Source: Microbacteriaceae bacterium (GTDB taxonomy: Bacteria > Actinomycetota > Actinomycetes > Actinomycetales > Microbacteriaceae). Taken from it: DNA of 55,744 nucleotides. This document shows, piece after piece, positions 6,814 through 15,728 of this stretch. The stretch covers positions 1-55,744 of the forward strand of contig RDDZ01000057.1 of NCBI GenBank assembly GCA_003852775.1, in the 5' to 3' direction. Numbering within the stretch: the first letter of the stretch is position 1; each line of letters starts with the position of its first letter. Below the pieces are notes generated by a model. That model searched no databases. It had not been told where the DNA came from and saw only the letters and a list, made by a program, of their open reading frames with translations. The position numbers were made by a program, and so were the translations under genes.

Positions 6814-7685
6814 ACGATCGACCCCATCTGCTCGCGGTCGCGCAGGCGCGCCGAGTACCAGTCGGTGAGACGGATGGTGGGGATCGCGAGCAGGATGAAC
6901 AGCACGCCCGCCACGACGTACGGCGTGAAGTTGTAGCTCTGGGCGGCCGCGTTCTGGGCGGCGCGCACGGCGTCGACGGCGCCGAGGATCGACACGAGAC
7001 CCACGTCCTTCTGCATCGAGAGGAAGTCGTTCATGAGCGGCGGCGTGACCTTGCGCACGGCCTGCGGGAGCACGATCCGCCCGAGCGTCTGCGAGTACCC
7101 GAGCCCGAGGGCGCGCGCCGCGAGACGCTGCGAGGGGTGCACGGCCTCGATGCCCGCGCGGAGCACCTCGGCGACGTAGGCGGAGTACGTGAGCGTGATC
7201 GCGAGCACACCGAGGAACACGGGGGAGAAACGCGTGTTGGTGATCGTCGGGAGGCCGTAGCCGACGAGGTAGAGCACGATGATGAACGGCAGGCCGCGGA
7301 ACAGGTCGGTGTAGCCCGCCGCGAGCACGCGGAGCGGGAAGAACACCGGGCCCCGGAGGGTGCGCAGAGTCGCGAGCAGGAGCGCGACGAGGCCGACCGT
7401 GACGACGGAGATCGCGAGCACCTGCAGGTTGAACAGGAACCCGTCCCACACCTTCGGCAGGAACTTCCACGCGATCGCGGGGTCGAGGAAGAAGCGCTGG
7501 ACGGCGGCCCAGCCCTCGGTGTTGATGACGGTCGCCCACACGACGAGGGCGACGACGATGGTCGACAGCGCGGCGATCAGCACCGAGCGGATCTGCTGCC
7601 GCCGACGGTAGGCACGACGTTCGACCTCGAGCCGGCTCGGCTCATGGGGAGCCGGCCGGCTCGAGGCCGGAAGCGGAGAACTCAC
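6810..7685 (-). CDS. Amino acid ABC transporter permease (HisM/GlnP type)
   Basis: 291 residues. After a charged N-terminal tail of about 30 residues come five or six transmembrane helices and the permease EAA loop (AARALGLGYSQTLGRIVLPQAVRK), which contacts the ATPase. FRGLPFIIVLYLVGYG is characteristic of the polar amino acid (HEQRo) permease family. A single permease gene implies a homodimeric pore. The start is GTG 7685, 20 nt after the binding-protein gene; the stop overlaps the ATPase start. Confidence 0.93.
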   Translation of the reverse strand: MSSPLPASSRPAPHEPSRLEVERRAYRRRQQIRSVLIAALSTIVVALVVWATVINTEGWAAVQRFFLDPAIAWKFLPKVWDGFLFNLQVLAISVVTVGLVALLLATLRTLRGPVFFPLRVLAAGYTDLFRGLPFIIVLYLVGYGLPTITNTRFSPVFLGVLAITLTYSAYVAEVLRAGIEAVHPSQRLAARALGLGYSQTLGRIVLPQAVRKVTPPLMNDFLSMQKDVGLVSILGAVDAVRAAQNAAAQSYNFTPYVVAGVLFILLAIPTIRLTDWYSARLRDREQMGSIV

Positions 7686-7705
7686 GTGGTGACGCTAGCG
7701 CGTTG

Positions 7706-8542
7706 TCACTTGAGCAGGGGCACGCCCTGACCCGAGCCGAGCCACGTGTCGGTGATCTCGGCGAGGGTGCCGTCCTCGCGGAGCTCGTCGAGCGCCTTCG
7801 TGACCTTCGCGGTGAGCGGCGAGCCCTTGGGCAGCAGGAGGCCCCACTCGTCGGGGATGCCGGCGCCCGGCAGCTCGCCCACGATGAACGAGTTCTCGAT
7901 GTAGACGGCGGTCGCGAAGTACGCGGTCGGCAGGTCGAGCACGATGGCGTCGATCAGGTCGGCCTGGAGCGCGGCGACGGCGTCCTCGTTCGAGTTGTAG
8001 AGGTTCGGGGCGACGTTCGGCGCGACGACCTCGTCGATCGTCGTGGCGCTCGTCGAGCCGGCCATGGCGCCGAGCACGAGGTCCTTGAGGCCGTCGATCG
8101 AGTCGACGCCGTCGGCGGCGCCGCCCTCGATCGCGACGACCGCCTGGCTCGCCGAGTAGTAGGGCGACGAGAAGTCGACCGACTGCTTGCGCTCGTCGGT
8201 GATCGTGTACTGCTGGATGTTGAAGTCGAAGCTCTTCGGGCCCGGCGCGATCGCCGACTCGAAGCTCGTGCGCACCCACACGACGTCGTCGGCGTCGAAG
8301 CCGAGCTTCTCGGCCACGGCGTAGGCGACGGCGGCCTCGAAGCCCTCGCCCGACTCGGGGTCGTCGTCGATCACGTAGGGGTAGTAGGCGGTCTCGCCGG
8401 TCGCGATCGTGAGCTTGCCGGGCGTGACGTAGCCCTCGTCGTCGCCCGAGGGCGTCGACGACGGCGTGCTCGCGCACGCGGCGAGGCTCAGGGCGAGCGC
8501 GGCGGCGCCGGCTGCGGCGATGAGGGGTCGGATGCGGGACAC
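7706..8542 (-). CDS. Amino acid ABC transporter substrate-binding lipoprotein
   Basis: 278 residues. It is exported and lipid-anchored: MSRIRPL charged start, hydrophobic core, lipobox LAAC at about residues 20-23. The mature part is a periplasmic-binding-protein family 3 fold, with ETAYYPYVIDD, FDFNIQQYTITDERKQSVDF and the C-terminal DTWLGSGQGVP. GTG 8542 is chosen because GGGAGG lies 5 nt upstream on the coding strand and it gives a normal signal peptide; longer versions would bury the lipobox. Ligand unknown, probably a polar amino acid. First gene of the three-gene operon. Confidence 0.92.
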   Translation of the reverse strand: MSRIRPLIAAAGAAALALSLAACASTPSSTPSGDDEGYVTPGKLTIATGETAYYPYVIDDDPESGEGFEAAVAYAVAEKLGFDADDVVWVRTSFESAIAPGPKSFDFNIQQYTITDERKQSVDFSSPYYSASQAVVAIEGGAADGVDSIDGLKDLVLGAMAGSTSATTIDEVVAPNVAPNLYNSNEDAVAALQADLIDAIVLDLPTAYFATAVYIENSFIVGELPGAGIPDEWGLLLPKGSPLTAKVTKALDELREDGTLAEITDTWLGSGQGVPLLK

Positions 8543-8643
8543 GTGGCCTCCCAGTGCTGTGGTCGTGAAGGGTGCCTGCCTATCATCCCGCGTCGTGTGT
8601 TCCGCCGCCGGGCCGTACGTCATGTCGCGTCATCGTCCGCGGT

Positions 8644-8649
8644 TACGCT
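8644..8649 (+). promoter_or_regulatory. -10 box of a leaderless promoter (GT87-like gene)
   Basis: TACGCT lies 7 nt before ATG 8657, the spacing expected when transcription starts at the start codon. No convincing -35 is visible. Confidence 0.45.
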
Positions 8650-8656
8650 TTTCCCC

Positions 8657-9916
8657 ATGACGGATGCGGCGCTGGCCTCCGGCGTCCGCGAACGGGCGCG
8701 TGCCGTCGCCGTGCACCCGGTGACCCTCTGGGCGGCGTTCATCCTCGTGCACCTCGCGCTCGGGCTCATCTGCCTCACGCATCCGAGCCTCCCGATGGGC
8801 GACGTGACGATCGTCTACGAGTTCTGGATGCGCCGCGGCCTTGAGGCGGACCTGTGGGTCGGCATCGACACGGCGTGGGTGTACCCGCTGCTCGCGATGG
8901 TGCCGATGCTGCTGGCGACGGTGTTCGGCTGGTCGTCCTACGCGAGCACGTGGATCGCGCTCGTCTTCGTCGTCGACGCGGTCGCCTTCGCCGTGCTGCT
9001 GCATCGCGGGCGCTCGGGCCGCACGACCGCGGGGGCGGCCTGGTGGTGGATCGCGTTCCTCGTCGCCGTCGGGCCGATCGCGCTCGGGCGCATCGACGCC
9101 TTCGCGACCGCCGTCGCGGTCGTCGGCGTGCTCGTGATCGTCGCGCACCCCGCCCTGGGTGGCGCCCTGCTCGCGGCCGGCGCCTGGATCAAGGTGTGGC
9201 CCGCGGCGCTCGTCGCCGCCGCCGTCATCGCGTTGCGGCAGCGGCTCGTCGTCGTGAGCGCCGCGGCCGTCACGACCGCCCTCGTGCTCGTGGGCGGCCT
9301 CGTGCTCGGGGGAGGCACGAGCCTCTTCAGTTTCATCACCGAGCAGTCGGGGCGCGGCCTCCAGATCGAGTCCGTGCTCGCGGTCCCCGCGATGTGGACG
9401 GCGTGGGCGGGCGCCGGCACCTTCGTGTACTACGACCAGAGCATCCTCACCTACCAGCTGCAGGGCCCCGGCACCGAGCTCGCCGCGTCGCTCTCGACCC
9501 CGCTGCTCGCGATCGCCGTCGTGGCGGTGTGCGCGCTCGGCGCGGTCGGGGCGCTGCGCCGCATCCCCGAGTCCCGGATGCTGCCGCTCCTGTTGCTCGC
9601 GTTCACGGTCGCGCTCATCGCCTTCAACAAGGTCGGGTCCCCGCAGTTCGCGACCTGGCTCGTCGCCCCCATCCTCTTCGGCATCGTGAGCGCGCGGCTC
9701 GCGGGCGGGTCATCCTTCCGGGTCCCCGCGGTGCTCGGCCTCCTCGTCGCCGCGCTCACCCAGGTCGTCTACCCGTACTGGTACGGGAAGCTCTTGGGCC
9801 TCGACACGGTTGCCCTCATCGCGCTCTCCGCGCGCAACGTCCTCTACGTCCTGCTGTTCGTCTGGGCGGTCGCCGCCCTCATCCACGAGATCCGATCGGA
9901 GCCCGAGCTCGCGTGA
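8657..9916 (+). CDS. Polytopic glycosyltransferase, GT87/DUF2029-like
   Basis: 419 residues with roughly 9-11 predicted transmembrane helices. Family-like features are the extracytoplasmic DTAWVYPLLAMVP segment after the first helix (compare the YPPLA motif of GT87), ALGRIDAFATAVAVVG, and GAWIKVWPAAL between helices. GT87 enzymes use polyprenyl-phosphate sugars, often mannose, to build cell-envelope glycans at the outer face of the membrane. A TACGCT box 7 nt upstream supports ATG 8657 and leaderless expression. The stop TGA overlaps the GTG start of the MFS gene. Sugar and acceptor cannot be read from sequence. Confidence 0.75.
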   Translation: MTDAALASGVRERARAVAVHPVTLWAAFILVHLALGLICLTHPSLPMGDVTIVYEFWMRRGLEADLWVGIDTAWVYPLLAMVPMLLATVFGWSSYASTWIALVFVVDAVAFAVLLHRGRSGRTTAGAAWWWIAFLVAVGPIALGRIDAFATAVAVVGVLVIVAHPALGGALLAAGAWIKVWPAALVAAAVIALRQRLVVVSAAAVTTALVLVGGLVLGGGTSLFSFITEQSGRGLQIESVLAVPAMWTAWAGAGTFVYYDQSILTYQLQGPGTELAASLSTPLLAIAVVAVCALGAVGALRRIPESRMLPLLLLAFTVALIAFNKVGSPQFATWLVAPILFGIVSARLAGGSSFRVPAVLGLLVAALTQVVYPYWYGKLLGLDTVALIALSARNVLYVLLFVWAVAALIHEIRSEPELA

Positions 9917-11178
9917 GCACCCCCGTCACCGCCCCCGTCCCCACCGGGCCCGCTCCCGAGCCCACGATCTCCCCGCTCCGTACGCGGTTCGCGCTGCTCG
10001 CCCTCGCCCTCGGCGGCTTCGGCATCGGCGCGACCGAGTTCGTCGCGATGGGGCTCCTGCCGCAGATCGCGCACGACCTGCTGCCGTCCGTGTGGGCGGC
10101 CTCGTCGGATGAGGCGATCGCCCACGCGGGCACGATGATCGCGGCGTACGCGCTCGGCGTCGTCGTGGGGGCGCCGACGATCGCGGTGTTCGCTGCGCGG
10201 TTCCCGCGCCGCCGCATCCTGCTGGGGCTCGCGATCGCGTTCACGGTCGGCACCGCGGCGTCCGCTCTCGCGCCGACCTTTGAGCTCGTCGTGCTCTTCC
10301 GCTTCCTCGCGGCGCTCCCGCACGGCGCCTACTTCGGCATCGCTGCCCTCGTCGCGGCGTCGCTCGTGGGCCCCGGCAAGCGGGGACAGGGCGTCGCGCT
10401 CGTGCTCTCGGGACTCACCGTGGCGAACGTCGTGGGCGTGCCCCTCATCACCTTCCTCGGCCAGCAGGCCGGATGGCGCGTCGCCTACCTCGTCGTCGCG
10501 GCGATCTTCGCGGCGGCGGTGGCGGCGGTCGCGCTCACGGTGCCGTTCCAGGCGGGCGACCCGGAGGCGACGGCACGTCGCGAGCTCGGGGCCTTCCGCC
10601 GCCCGGCGGTGTGGTTCGCGCTCCTCACCGGCTCCCTCGGCTTCGCGGGGTTCTTCGCCGTCTACAGCTACGTCGCGCCGCTCACGACGGAGGTCACCGG
10701 CCTCCCGGAGGCGTGGGTCCCGTTCGCGCTCGTGACGCTCGGCGTCGGCATGACGATCGGCAACCTCATGGGCGGCCGGGCCGCGGACCGCGGGGCGCTG
10801 CGCGCCGTGTACCTGTGCTTCGCGGCGTTCGCCGTGACGCTCCTGGGGCTCGCGCTCACGGCGCAGACGGCGGCCGGGCTCTTCGTGTTCCTGTTCGGCG
10901 TCGGCGCGGCCGGGTCGGCGCTGTCGCCCGCCATCCAGACGCGCCTCATGGACGTCGCGGGCGACAGCCAGACGCTCGCCGCGGCCGTCAACCACTCCGC
11001 CCTCAACATCGGCAACGCGCTCGGCGCGGCGCTCGGCGGCGCCGTCATTGCGGCGGGCTGGGGCTACGTCGCGCCGACGTGGGTGGGCCTCGTCATGTGC
11101 GTGCCCGGCGTGCTGCTCGCCCTCGCGGGGGCGTGGGTCACCGCATCCGCCGACGGGCGCGCGCGGGGGACGGCCTAG
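9913..11178 (+). CDS. MFS transporter, DHA1 family (AraJ-like)
   Basis: 421 residues, 12 predicted helices. N-terminal signature GGFGIGATEFVAMGLLPQIA is typical of the AraJ/YdeA-like exporters of sugars or drugs. The MFS loop 2-3 motif appears as AARFPRRRILLGLA, and the motif C-like region as LSGLTVANVVGVPLITFLGQ. The start is GTG 9913, overlapping the previous stop (GTGA), so it is translationally coupled to the GT87-like gene; export of a substrate related to that pathway is possible but unproven. Its stop shares CTAG with the convergent response-regulator stop. Confidence 0.9.
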   Translation: MSTPVTAPVPTGPAPEPTISPLRTRFALLALALGGFGIGATEFVAMGLLPQIAHDLLPSVWAASSDEAIAHAGTMIAAYALGVVVGAPTIAVFAARFPRRRILLGLAIAFTVGTAASALAPTFELVVLFRFLAALPHGAYFGIAALVAASLVGPGKRGQGVALVLSGLTVANVVGVPLITFLGQQAGWRVAYLVVAAIFAAAVAAVALTVPFQAGDPEATARRELGAFRRPAVWFALLTGSLGFAGFFAVYSYVAPLTTEVTGLPEAWVPFALVTLGVGMTIGNLMGGRAADRGALRAVYLCFAAFAVTLLGLALTAQTAAGLFVFLFGVGAAGSALSPAIQTRLMDVAGDSQTLAAAVNHSALNIGNALGAALGGAVIAAGWGYVAPTWVGLVMCVPGVLLALAGAWVTASADGRARGTA

Positions 11179-11837
11179 AAGTTGCCGGTGGGGGCGTCTT
11201 GGATGAGGATGCCGTCCTGGATCGCGCGGCGGCGCAGGGCGACCTTGGTGCCCACGTCGATGCCCGCCACGCGGTACTTCTCCCGGATGCGCTTGAGGTA
11301 GCTCTTCGCGGTCTCCTCGGAGATGCCGAGCTGGAAGGCCACCGACTTCACGGGCTCGCCGCCGCCGTAGAGGGCCATGACGCGACGCTCCTGGGCCGAC
11401 AGCTTGGGGGCGCCGCCGATGTCGCTCGCGTTGATCGCGAGGTCGAGCTCGGCCGAGATGAAGCTCTCGCCCTGGGCGGCGGCGCGGATCGCCTCGACGA
11501 TCATCGTGGCGTCCTCGCTCTTCACGAGGTAGCCGAGGGCGCCCGCCGCGAGGGCCTCGCGCACGACGTTCGGCTCCGAGTACGTGCTCATGAGCACGAC
11601 CTTCACGCCCGTCGACTTGAGCGCCGAGATCTTCACGGCGACCGGGATGTTGTCCTTGAGGTCGAGGTCGAGCAGCACGACGTCGACGGGGAACGAGGGG
11701 TGCGTGAGCAGTTCAGGCCACGTGGCGAGCTCGGCCACGACGTCGATCTCGTCGGACGCGCTGCGGATCCAGTTCGCGAGTCCGCTGAGGATCATGCGGT
11801 GATCGTCGACCACGGCGAGTCGGATCGGGGCGGCCAT
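11175..11837 (-). CDS. Two-component response regulator, NarL/LuxR family
   Basis: 220 residues. The receiver domain (about 1-125) has DD at the acidic pocket (LAVVDDHR), the phospho-acceptor Asp in VVLLDLDL, the conserved Thr/Ser switch region in VVLMSTYS, and Lys in GYLVKS. The C-terminal LuxR HTH (about 150-210) reads LSAQERRVMALYGGGE...VAFQLGISEETAKSYLKRI. ATG 11837 has AAGGAG 7 nt upstream. It is the third gene of an operon after the histidine kinase and an intervening membrane protein. The last bases overlap the convergent MFS gene stop (CTAG). Target genes unknown. Confidence 0.93.
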   Translation of the reverse strand: MAAPIRLAVVDDHRMILSGLANWIRSASDEIDVVAELATWPELLTHPSFPVDVVLLDLDLKDNIPVAVKISALKSTGVKVVLMSTYSEPNVVREALAAGALGYLVKSEDATMIVEAIRAAAQGESFISAELDLAINASDIGGAPKLSAQERRVMALYGGGEPVKSVAFQLGISEETAKSYLKRIREKYRVAGIDVGTKVALRRRAIQDGILIQDAPTGNF

Positions 11838-11865
11838 GGGGTTCTCCTTCAGAGGCTCGGGGGGA

Positions 11866-13125
11866 TCAGACGTCTGCGGGATTGTCGACCGTCGCCTCGA
11901 TGTCGACGCGGAGGCTTCCACCCTCGGTGGAGTCAGAGTATCGCCCGACCCGGCCGAGAGCGGCCCAGATGGAGGGATCGACACGATTCCGCCGGATGCC
12001 CGTGCTCGTGATCGTGATCGGGACGATGATCTTGTGGTCGTTCCTCGGGGTCCCCGTCGGGGCGAGGGGGCCGAGCTGGAGCGTGATGCTGCGGTTCTGG
12101 GCGGCTTTCTTGCGCGTGTCGCTCACGAGCATCCACGCCGCCGAGAGGAGTCCGTCGCGCTGGTTCGAGTCGAGCAGGCCGGCGAGCGCCGACTTGTCGA
12201 TGAGCGTCACGGAGCGCCCGAGCAGCTCGGACTCGCTCACGGCGTGGTACAGCCACGTCTCCCGGCGACCCTCGATGAGGTGGAGCCGCAGCTCGGTCGC
12301 GAGGGACGCCGCGAGCGATGCCGTCTTGGGGGTGAGGGGCAGCGCGGTCTTCTTCGTCGCGATCGAGTCGAGCAGGCGCTCCGCCGCGAGGTCGAGTCGT
12401 GCGAGCTCCTCCGACGCGAGCATGCCGACCGCGTAGCGCGGCGCCGACACGTTGCTCTGCACGAGCACGCGATCGAGCTCGAACTGCACCATCCGGCGAT
12501 AGCCGTGCACGATCGTGACGCCGATGACCGCGGGCAGCACGGTGAACGCGATCGCCGCGAGGGCCGGCGCGAGGTGGTCGGCGTCGAACGGGGTGCCGGG
12601 CGGGGTGTTGAGGAAGATCGCGACGGCGAGGGCGAGGCCGAGGGCGCCGGCCGCGACGAGCAGCTCGGTCGCGCCCCGCTGCGTCACGACGAGCAGGAGA
12701 GCCGCGCCCGCGGCGGTCGCGGCCGTGAGCGTGCGACCGAGGTCGTGCAGCTCCCATACCGCGATCATGTCGAGCACGACGGTGGCCGCGATGCCCGCGA
12801 GCACGAGCGCGAACGTCCAGGTCGGCATCGTGTCGCCGCCGACGCGCGAGGCGATCACGGTCCCCGCGATGACGAGGATGAGCACAGCCCAGGCGGATGC
12901 GGCGGCGCCCGGGACGGGGTAGCGCTCCCAGAGCGCGACGAACCAGCTGAGGCCGTACACGGCCCGCAGCACGACGAGCACGTCGGCGCCGAGCGCGAGG
13001 AACGACGAACCGAGGCTCGGACGCGCGCCCGCCCGGCCGAGGCGCTTGGCGGTCTTGGACACGGCGCGCGCCGCGTTGCCCACGACGACGCCGAGCGTGT
13101 TCTCCTCGGGGATGCCGGCGCTCAT
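11866..13125 (-). CDS. Membrane protein of a two-component operon, possibly a degenerate sensor kinase
   Basis: 419 residues. Six or seven hydrophobic helices lie in the first half (about 45-235). The cytoplasmic second half is helical (ELARLDLAAERLLDSIATKK; then SLATELRLHLIEGRRETWL; then LLDSNQRDGLLSAAWMLV) and ends in beta-rich sequence. This arrangement recalls the dimerisation and C-terminal region of actinobacterial NarL-type kinases, but no phospho-acceptor His motif and no N or G box can be seen. Its start overlaps the kinase stop (ATGA) and the regulator follows 28 nt later, so it very probably belongs to the same signalling unit as sensor partner or allosteric subunit. Homology to kinases is inference from pattern only. 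Confidence 0.7.
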   Translation of the reverse strand: MSAGIPEENTLGVVVGNAARAVSKTAKRLGRAGARPSLGSSFLALGADVLVVLRAVYGLSWFVALWERYPVPGAAASAWAVLILVIAGTVIASRVGGDTMPTWTFALVLAGIAATVVLDMIAVWELHDLGRTLTAATAAGAALLLVVTQRGATELLVAAGALGLALAVAIFLNTPPGTPFDADHLAPALAAIAFTVLPAVIGVTIVHGYRRMVQFELDRVLVQSNVSAPRYAVGMLASEELARLDLAAERLLDSIATKKTALPLTPKTASLAASLATELRLHLIEGRRETWLYHAVSESELLGRSVTLIDKSALAGLLDSNQRDGLLSAAWMLVSDTRKKAAQNRSITLQLGPLAPTGTPRNDHKIIVPITITSTGIRRNRVDPSIWAALGRVGRYSDSTEGGSLRVDIEATVDNPADV

Positions 13126-14297
13126 CGCGGGACCTCCAGGACGACGGTCGTGCCCGCACCGGGTGACGAGAACAGGCGTGCGTTGCCGCCGACGTCGCGC
13201 AGCCGCGCGACGACCGACTCGGTGAAACCGAGCTTCGCCTCGTCGATGTCGGCGATGTCGAAGCCGACGCCGGCATCCGTGACCATCGCGCGCACGGTCG
13301 TCTCGTCGTCGGTGATCGTCACGTGGGCCTCGGTGACGCCGGAGTGGCGGCGCACGTTCTCGAGGCACTCGGCGAGGGCGAGCAGGAACGCGTCGAGCAC
13401 CTCGCTCGGCAGGAGCACCTGACCGGTGCCGTGCCAGCTCACCTTGAGCCCCATCCGGCCGAAGCGCTGCTTGACCGACTCGAGCGTGCGGCCCAGCACG
13501 GGCTCGGGCTCGCCGCCCGCCTCGAGCTGGTAGCTACCGGAGGCCTGCGGCGTCGGGGTCGAGCCGAGTCGCAGCTGGCGCAGGAGGCGGGCGTCCTCGG
13601 CGGCCTGCTCGCGCAGGGCCTGCGGCGTGACGCCGACGCCCGAGTGGGCGAGCAGGGTCAGCGTCGCGAGCACGGTGTCGTGCAGGAGGCGTGCGGATTG
13701 GCGACGTTGCGCCTCGAGCTCGCTCGCCTGGCGCTCGGCCCGGTGCGCGCGACCGATGCTCGCGATGCGCTTGCTCACCTGCGGCACGCCCGCTGCGACC
13801 CACAGGCCGATACCGGCGCTGAGGATCCAGCCGAGCAGCATCAGGCCCGCGGTGCGCAGCTGCGCCTGCGACTCGGGGGAGATGAGCAGCAGCGAGGCGC
13901 CCGTCGCGGCGAGGAAGGCGATCACGAGCCCGATGACGCGCCACACCGTGCCGGTGAGCACGATCGCGACCGACGCGAGCGACCCGGAGACGAGCAGCTG
14001 CATGGCGGTCAGCGCGCCCTCGCCGAGCGCCTCGGAGCCGAGGCCCGTCGTGATCGCGAGGATGCCGAGGCCCGCGGCGAGCGTCAGGAGCAGCCACGCG
14101 GGGTTGCGGCTCACGCCGACCATGAACTGGGCGCCCGCGAGGACGAGGTACAGCAGGATGCCGATTCCGAGGGCGCCCGGGGTCGGCGCGGCGCCGGGGA
14201 GCAGGAAGCAGACGGCGGAGGCGACGGTGAACCCGAGACCGTAGACGCGCGCGCCGCGCTGCAGCACGCGGTCGCGTTCCTTGGCGATCAGATCCAT
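13122..14297 (-). CDS. Two-component sensor histidine kinase (NarL-partner, HPK7-like)
   Basis: 391 residues. About six hydrophobic helices (residues 25-180) are followed by a coiled coil (HRAERQASELEAQRRQSAR) and the phospho-acceptor motif ARLLHDTVLATLTLLAHS, which fits HisKA_3. The HATPase_c domain shows the N box AECLENVRRHSG and G box VTDAGVGFDI, plus SSPGAGTTVVLEV. ATG 14297 is used; a GTG 9 nt upstream is an alternative and no clear ribosome-binding site decides between them. It heads the kinase-membrane protein-regulator operon, with 4-nt overlap into the next gene. The membrane domain has little extracytoplasmic sequence, suggesting an intramembrane or lipid signal. Confidence 0.88.
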   Translation of the reverse strand: MDLIAKERDRVLQRGARVYGLGFTVASAVCFLLPGAAPTPGALGIGILLYLVLAGAQFMVGVSRNPAWLLLTLAAGLGILAITTGLGSEALGEGALTAMQLLVSGSLASVAIVLTGTVWRVIGLVIAFLAATGASLLLISPESQAQLRTAGLMLLGWILSAGIGLWVAAGVPQVSKRIASIGRAHRAERQASELEAQRRQSARLLHDTVLATLTLLAHSGVGVTPQALREQAAEDARLLRQLRLGSTPTPQASGSYQLEAGGEPEPVLGRTLESVKQRFGRMGLKVSWHGTGQVLLPSEVLDAFLLALAECLENVRRHSGVTEAHVTITDDETTVRAMVTDAGVGFDIADIDEAKLGFTESVVARLRDVGGNARLFSSPGAGTTVVLEVPR

Positions 14298-14400
14298 CGG
14301 GCACACACCACCGAGTCGGGTGACCGGGGCCTCCTCGGCTCCATCGTCGCAGATGGCGGCACCCGAACGGGGGGAGGACAGACCCGCGTGTCTTCCCGGA

Positions 14401-15606
14401 TCAGGCGTCGAGCAGACGCGCGAGCTCGGGGCCGACGAGCGCGTCCTCGATGAGGAACGCGTCGTGTCCGAACGGCGACGAGATGACGACCGGCTCGTCG
14501 CCCGTGAGGCTGTTCGGCAGGTGCTTGGCGATGGTGCGCTGCCCGGGCACCGGGAAGAGGCGGTCGCTGTCGATGCCGAGCACGAGCCCGAGCCCCGTGG
14601 CGCGCCGGAGCGCCGCGGCCACGCCGTCGCGGTCGCGGCCGATGTCGTGCGAGTTCATCGCGTCCACGAGCACGAGGTAACTGTTGGCGTCGAAGCGCCG
14701 CGTGAACTTGTTGCCGTGGAAGTCGAGGTAGCTCTCGACCGCGAAGCGGCCGCCGCCGCCCATCGGGTTGAGGCCGCTCTGCCAGCTGCGCGCGAAGCGG
14801 TCGTCGAGCTCGGTGGGCGAGCGGTAGTTGAGCAGCGCCATGCGCCGGGCGAGTGCGAGTCCGCGGTGCGGCCCCTCACCGTCCTCGGCGTTGTAGTAGT
14901 CGCCGCCCGCGAACGCGGGGTCCATGCGGATCGCCTCGAGCTGCACGGAGTTCAGGGCGATCTGGTCGGCCGAGGAGAGGGGAGGCGCCGCGAGCACGGC
15001 GAACTTCTCGAGCCGGTCGGGGTGGGAGATCGCCCACTCGAGCGACTGCATGCCGCCCATCGACCCGCCGATGACGGCCGCCCAGCGTCGGATGCCGAGG
15101 GCGTCGGTCAGCTTCCGCTGCGCCTCCACCTGGTCGCGGATGGTGAGGTACGGGAAGCGGGGACCCCACTCGGCCCCGTCGGGGGCGACGGATGCGGGTC
15201 CCGTCGAGCCCTGGCAACCGCCGAGCATGTTGGGCACCACGATGTACCAGCGCTCGGGGTCGAGCACCTTGCCGGGGCCGACGAGCCCCGACCACCAGCC
15301 GGCGGTCGGGTGGCCGGGGGAGGCGGGGCCCGTGATGTGGCTGTCGCCCGTGAGCGCGTGCAGCACGAGCACCGCGTTGTCGCCCGCCTCGTTGAGGCGG
15401 CCCCAGGTCTCGTAGGCGACCGTGACGTGCGGGAGGCTCCCGCCCCGCTCGAACTCCATGGGGCCGATCGGCTGGAAGATCCGGTCGCCGGGGTCGTCGC
15501 CGATGCGCCACGCTCCCGAGGCCGGGGGTTTCGCCGAGATGGCGCGCCGGTTGGACTCGGTGACGAACGCCGACGGCACGGCGTCCTCGGGTGTCTGCCA
15601 GTCCAT
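14401..15606 (-). CDS. metX: Homoserine O-acetyltransferase
   Basis: 401 residues. It acetylates L-homoserine with acetyl-CoA, the first committed step of methionine synthesis by the O-acetylhomoserine route. Alpha/beta-hydrolase features are the nucleophile elbow GGSMGGMQ, acid Asp in LGIDSDRLFP and His in SPFGHDAFL. The strongly conserved blocks AYETWGRLN, HALTGDSH and NMLGGCQGSTGP are all present. ATG 15606 begins the native N-terminus; the frame upstream is not conserved-looking. It lies downstream of metY on the same strand, separated by 122 nt, and supplies its substrate. Confidence 0.96.
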   Translation of the reverse strand: MDWQTPEDAVPSAFVTESNRRAISAKPPASGAWRIGDDPGDRIFQPIGPMEFERGGSLPHVTVAYETWGRLNEAGDNAVLVLHALTGDSHITGPASPGHPTAGWWSGLVGPGKVLDPERWYIVVPNMLGGCQGSTGPASVAPDGAEWGPRFPYLTIRDQVEAQRKLTDALGIRRWAAVIGGSMGGMQSLEWAISHPDRLEKFAVLAAPPLSSADQIALNSVQLEAIRMDPAFAGGDYYNAEDGEGPHRGLALARRMALLNYRSPTELDDRFARSWQSGLNPMGGGGRFAVESYLDFHGNKFTRRFDANSYLVLVDAMNSHDIGRDRDGVAAALRRATGLGLVLGIDSDRLFPVPGQRTIAKHLPNSLTGDEPVVISSPFGHDAFLIEDALVGPELARLLDA

Positions 15607-15728
15607 CCCGCCATTCTCCCGTGTGCGCACGACGTGTTACGCCACGGGCGACCTGTCGGCTCGGGGGTGTGCGCAGTCGAGGGGCCGGGCGCTCGCGCGC
15701 GGCCGGCCCCTCGACGCAGTGCGGCGGA

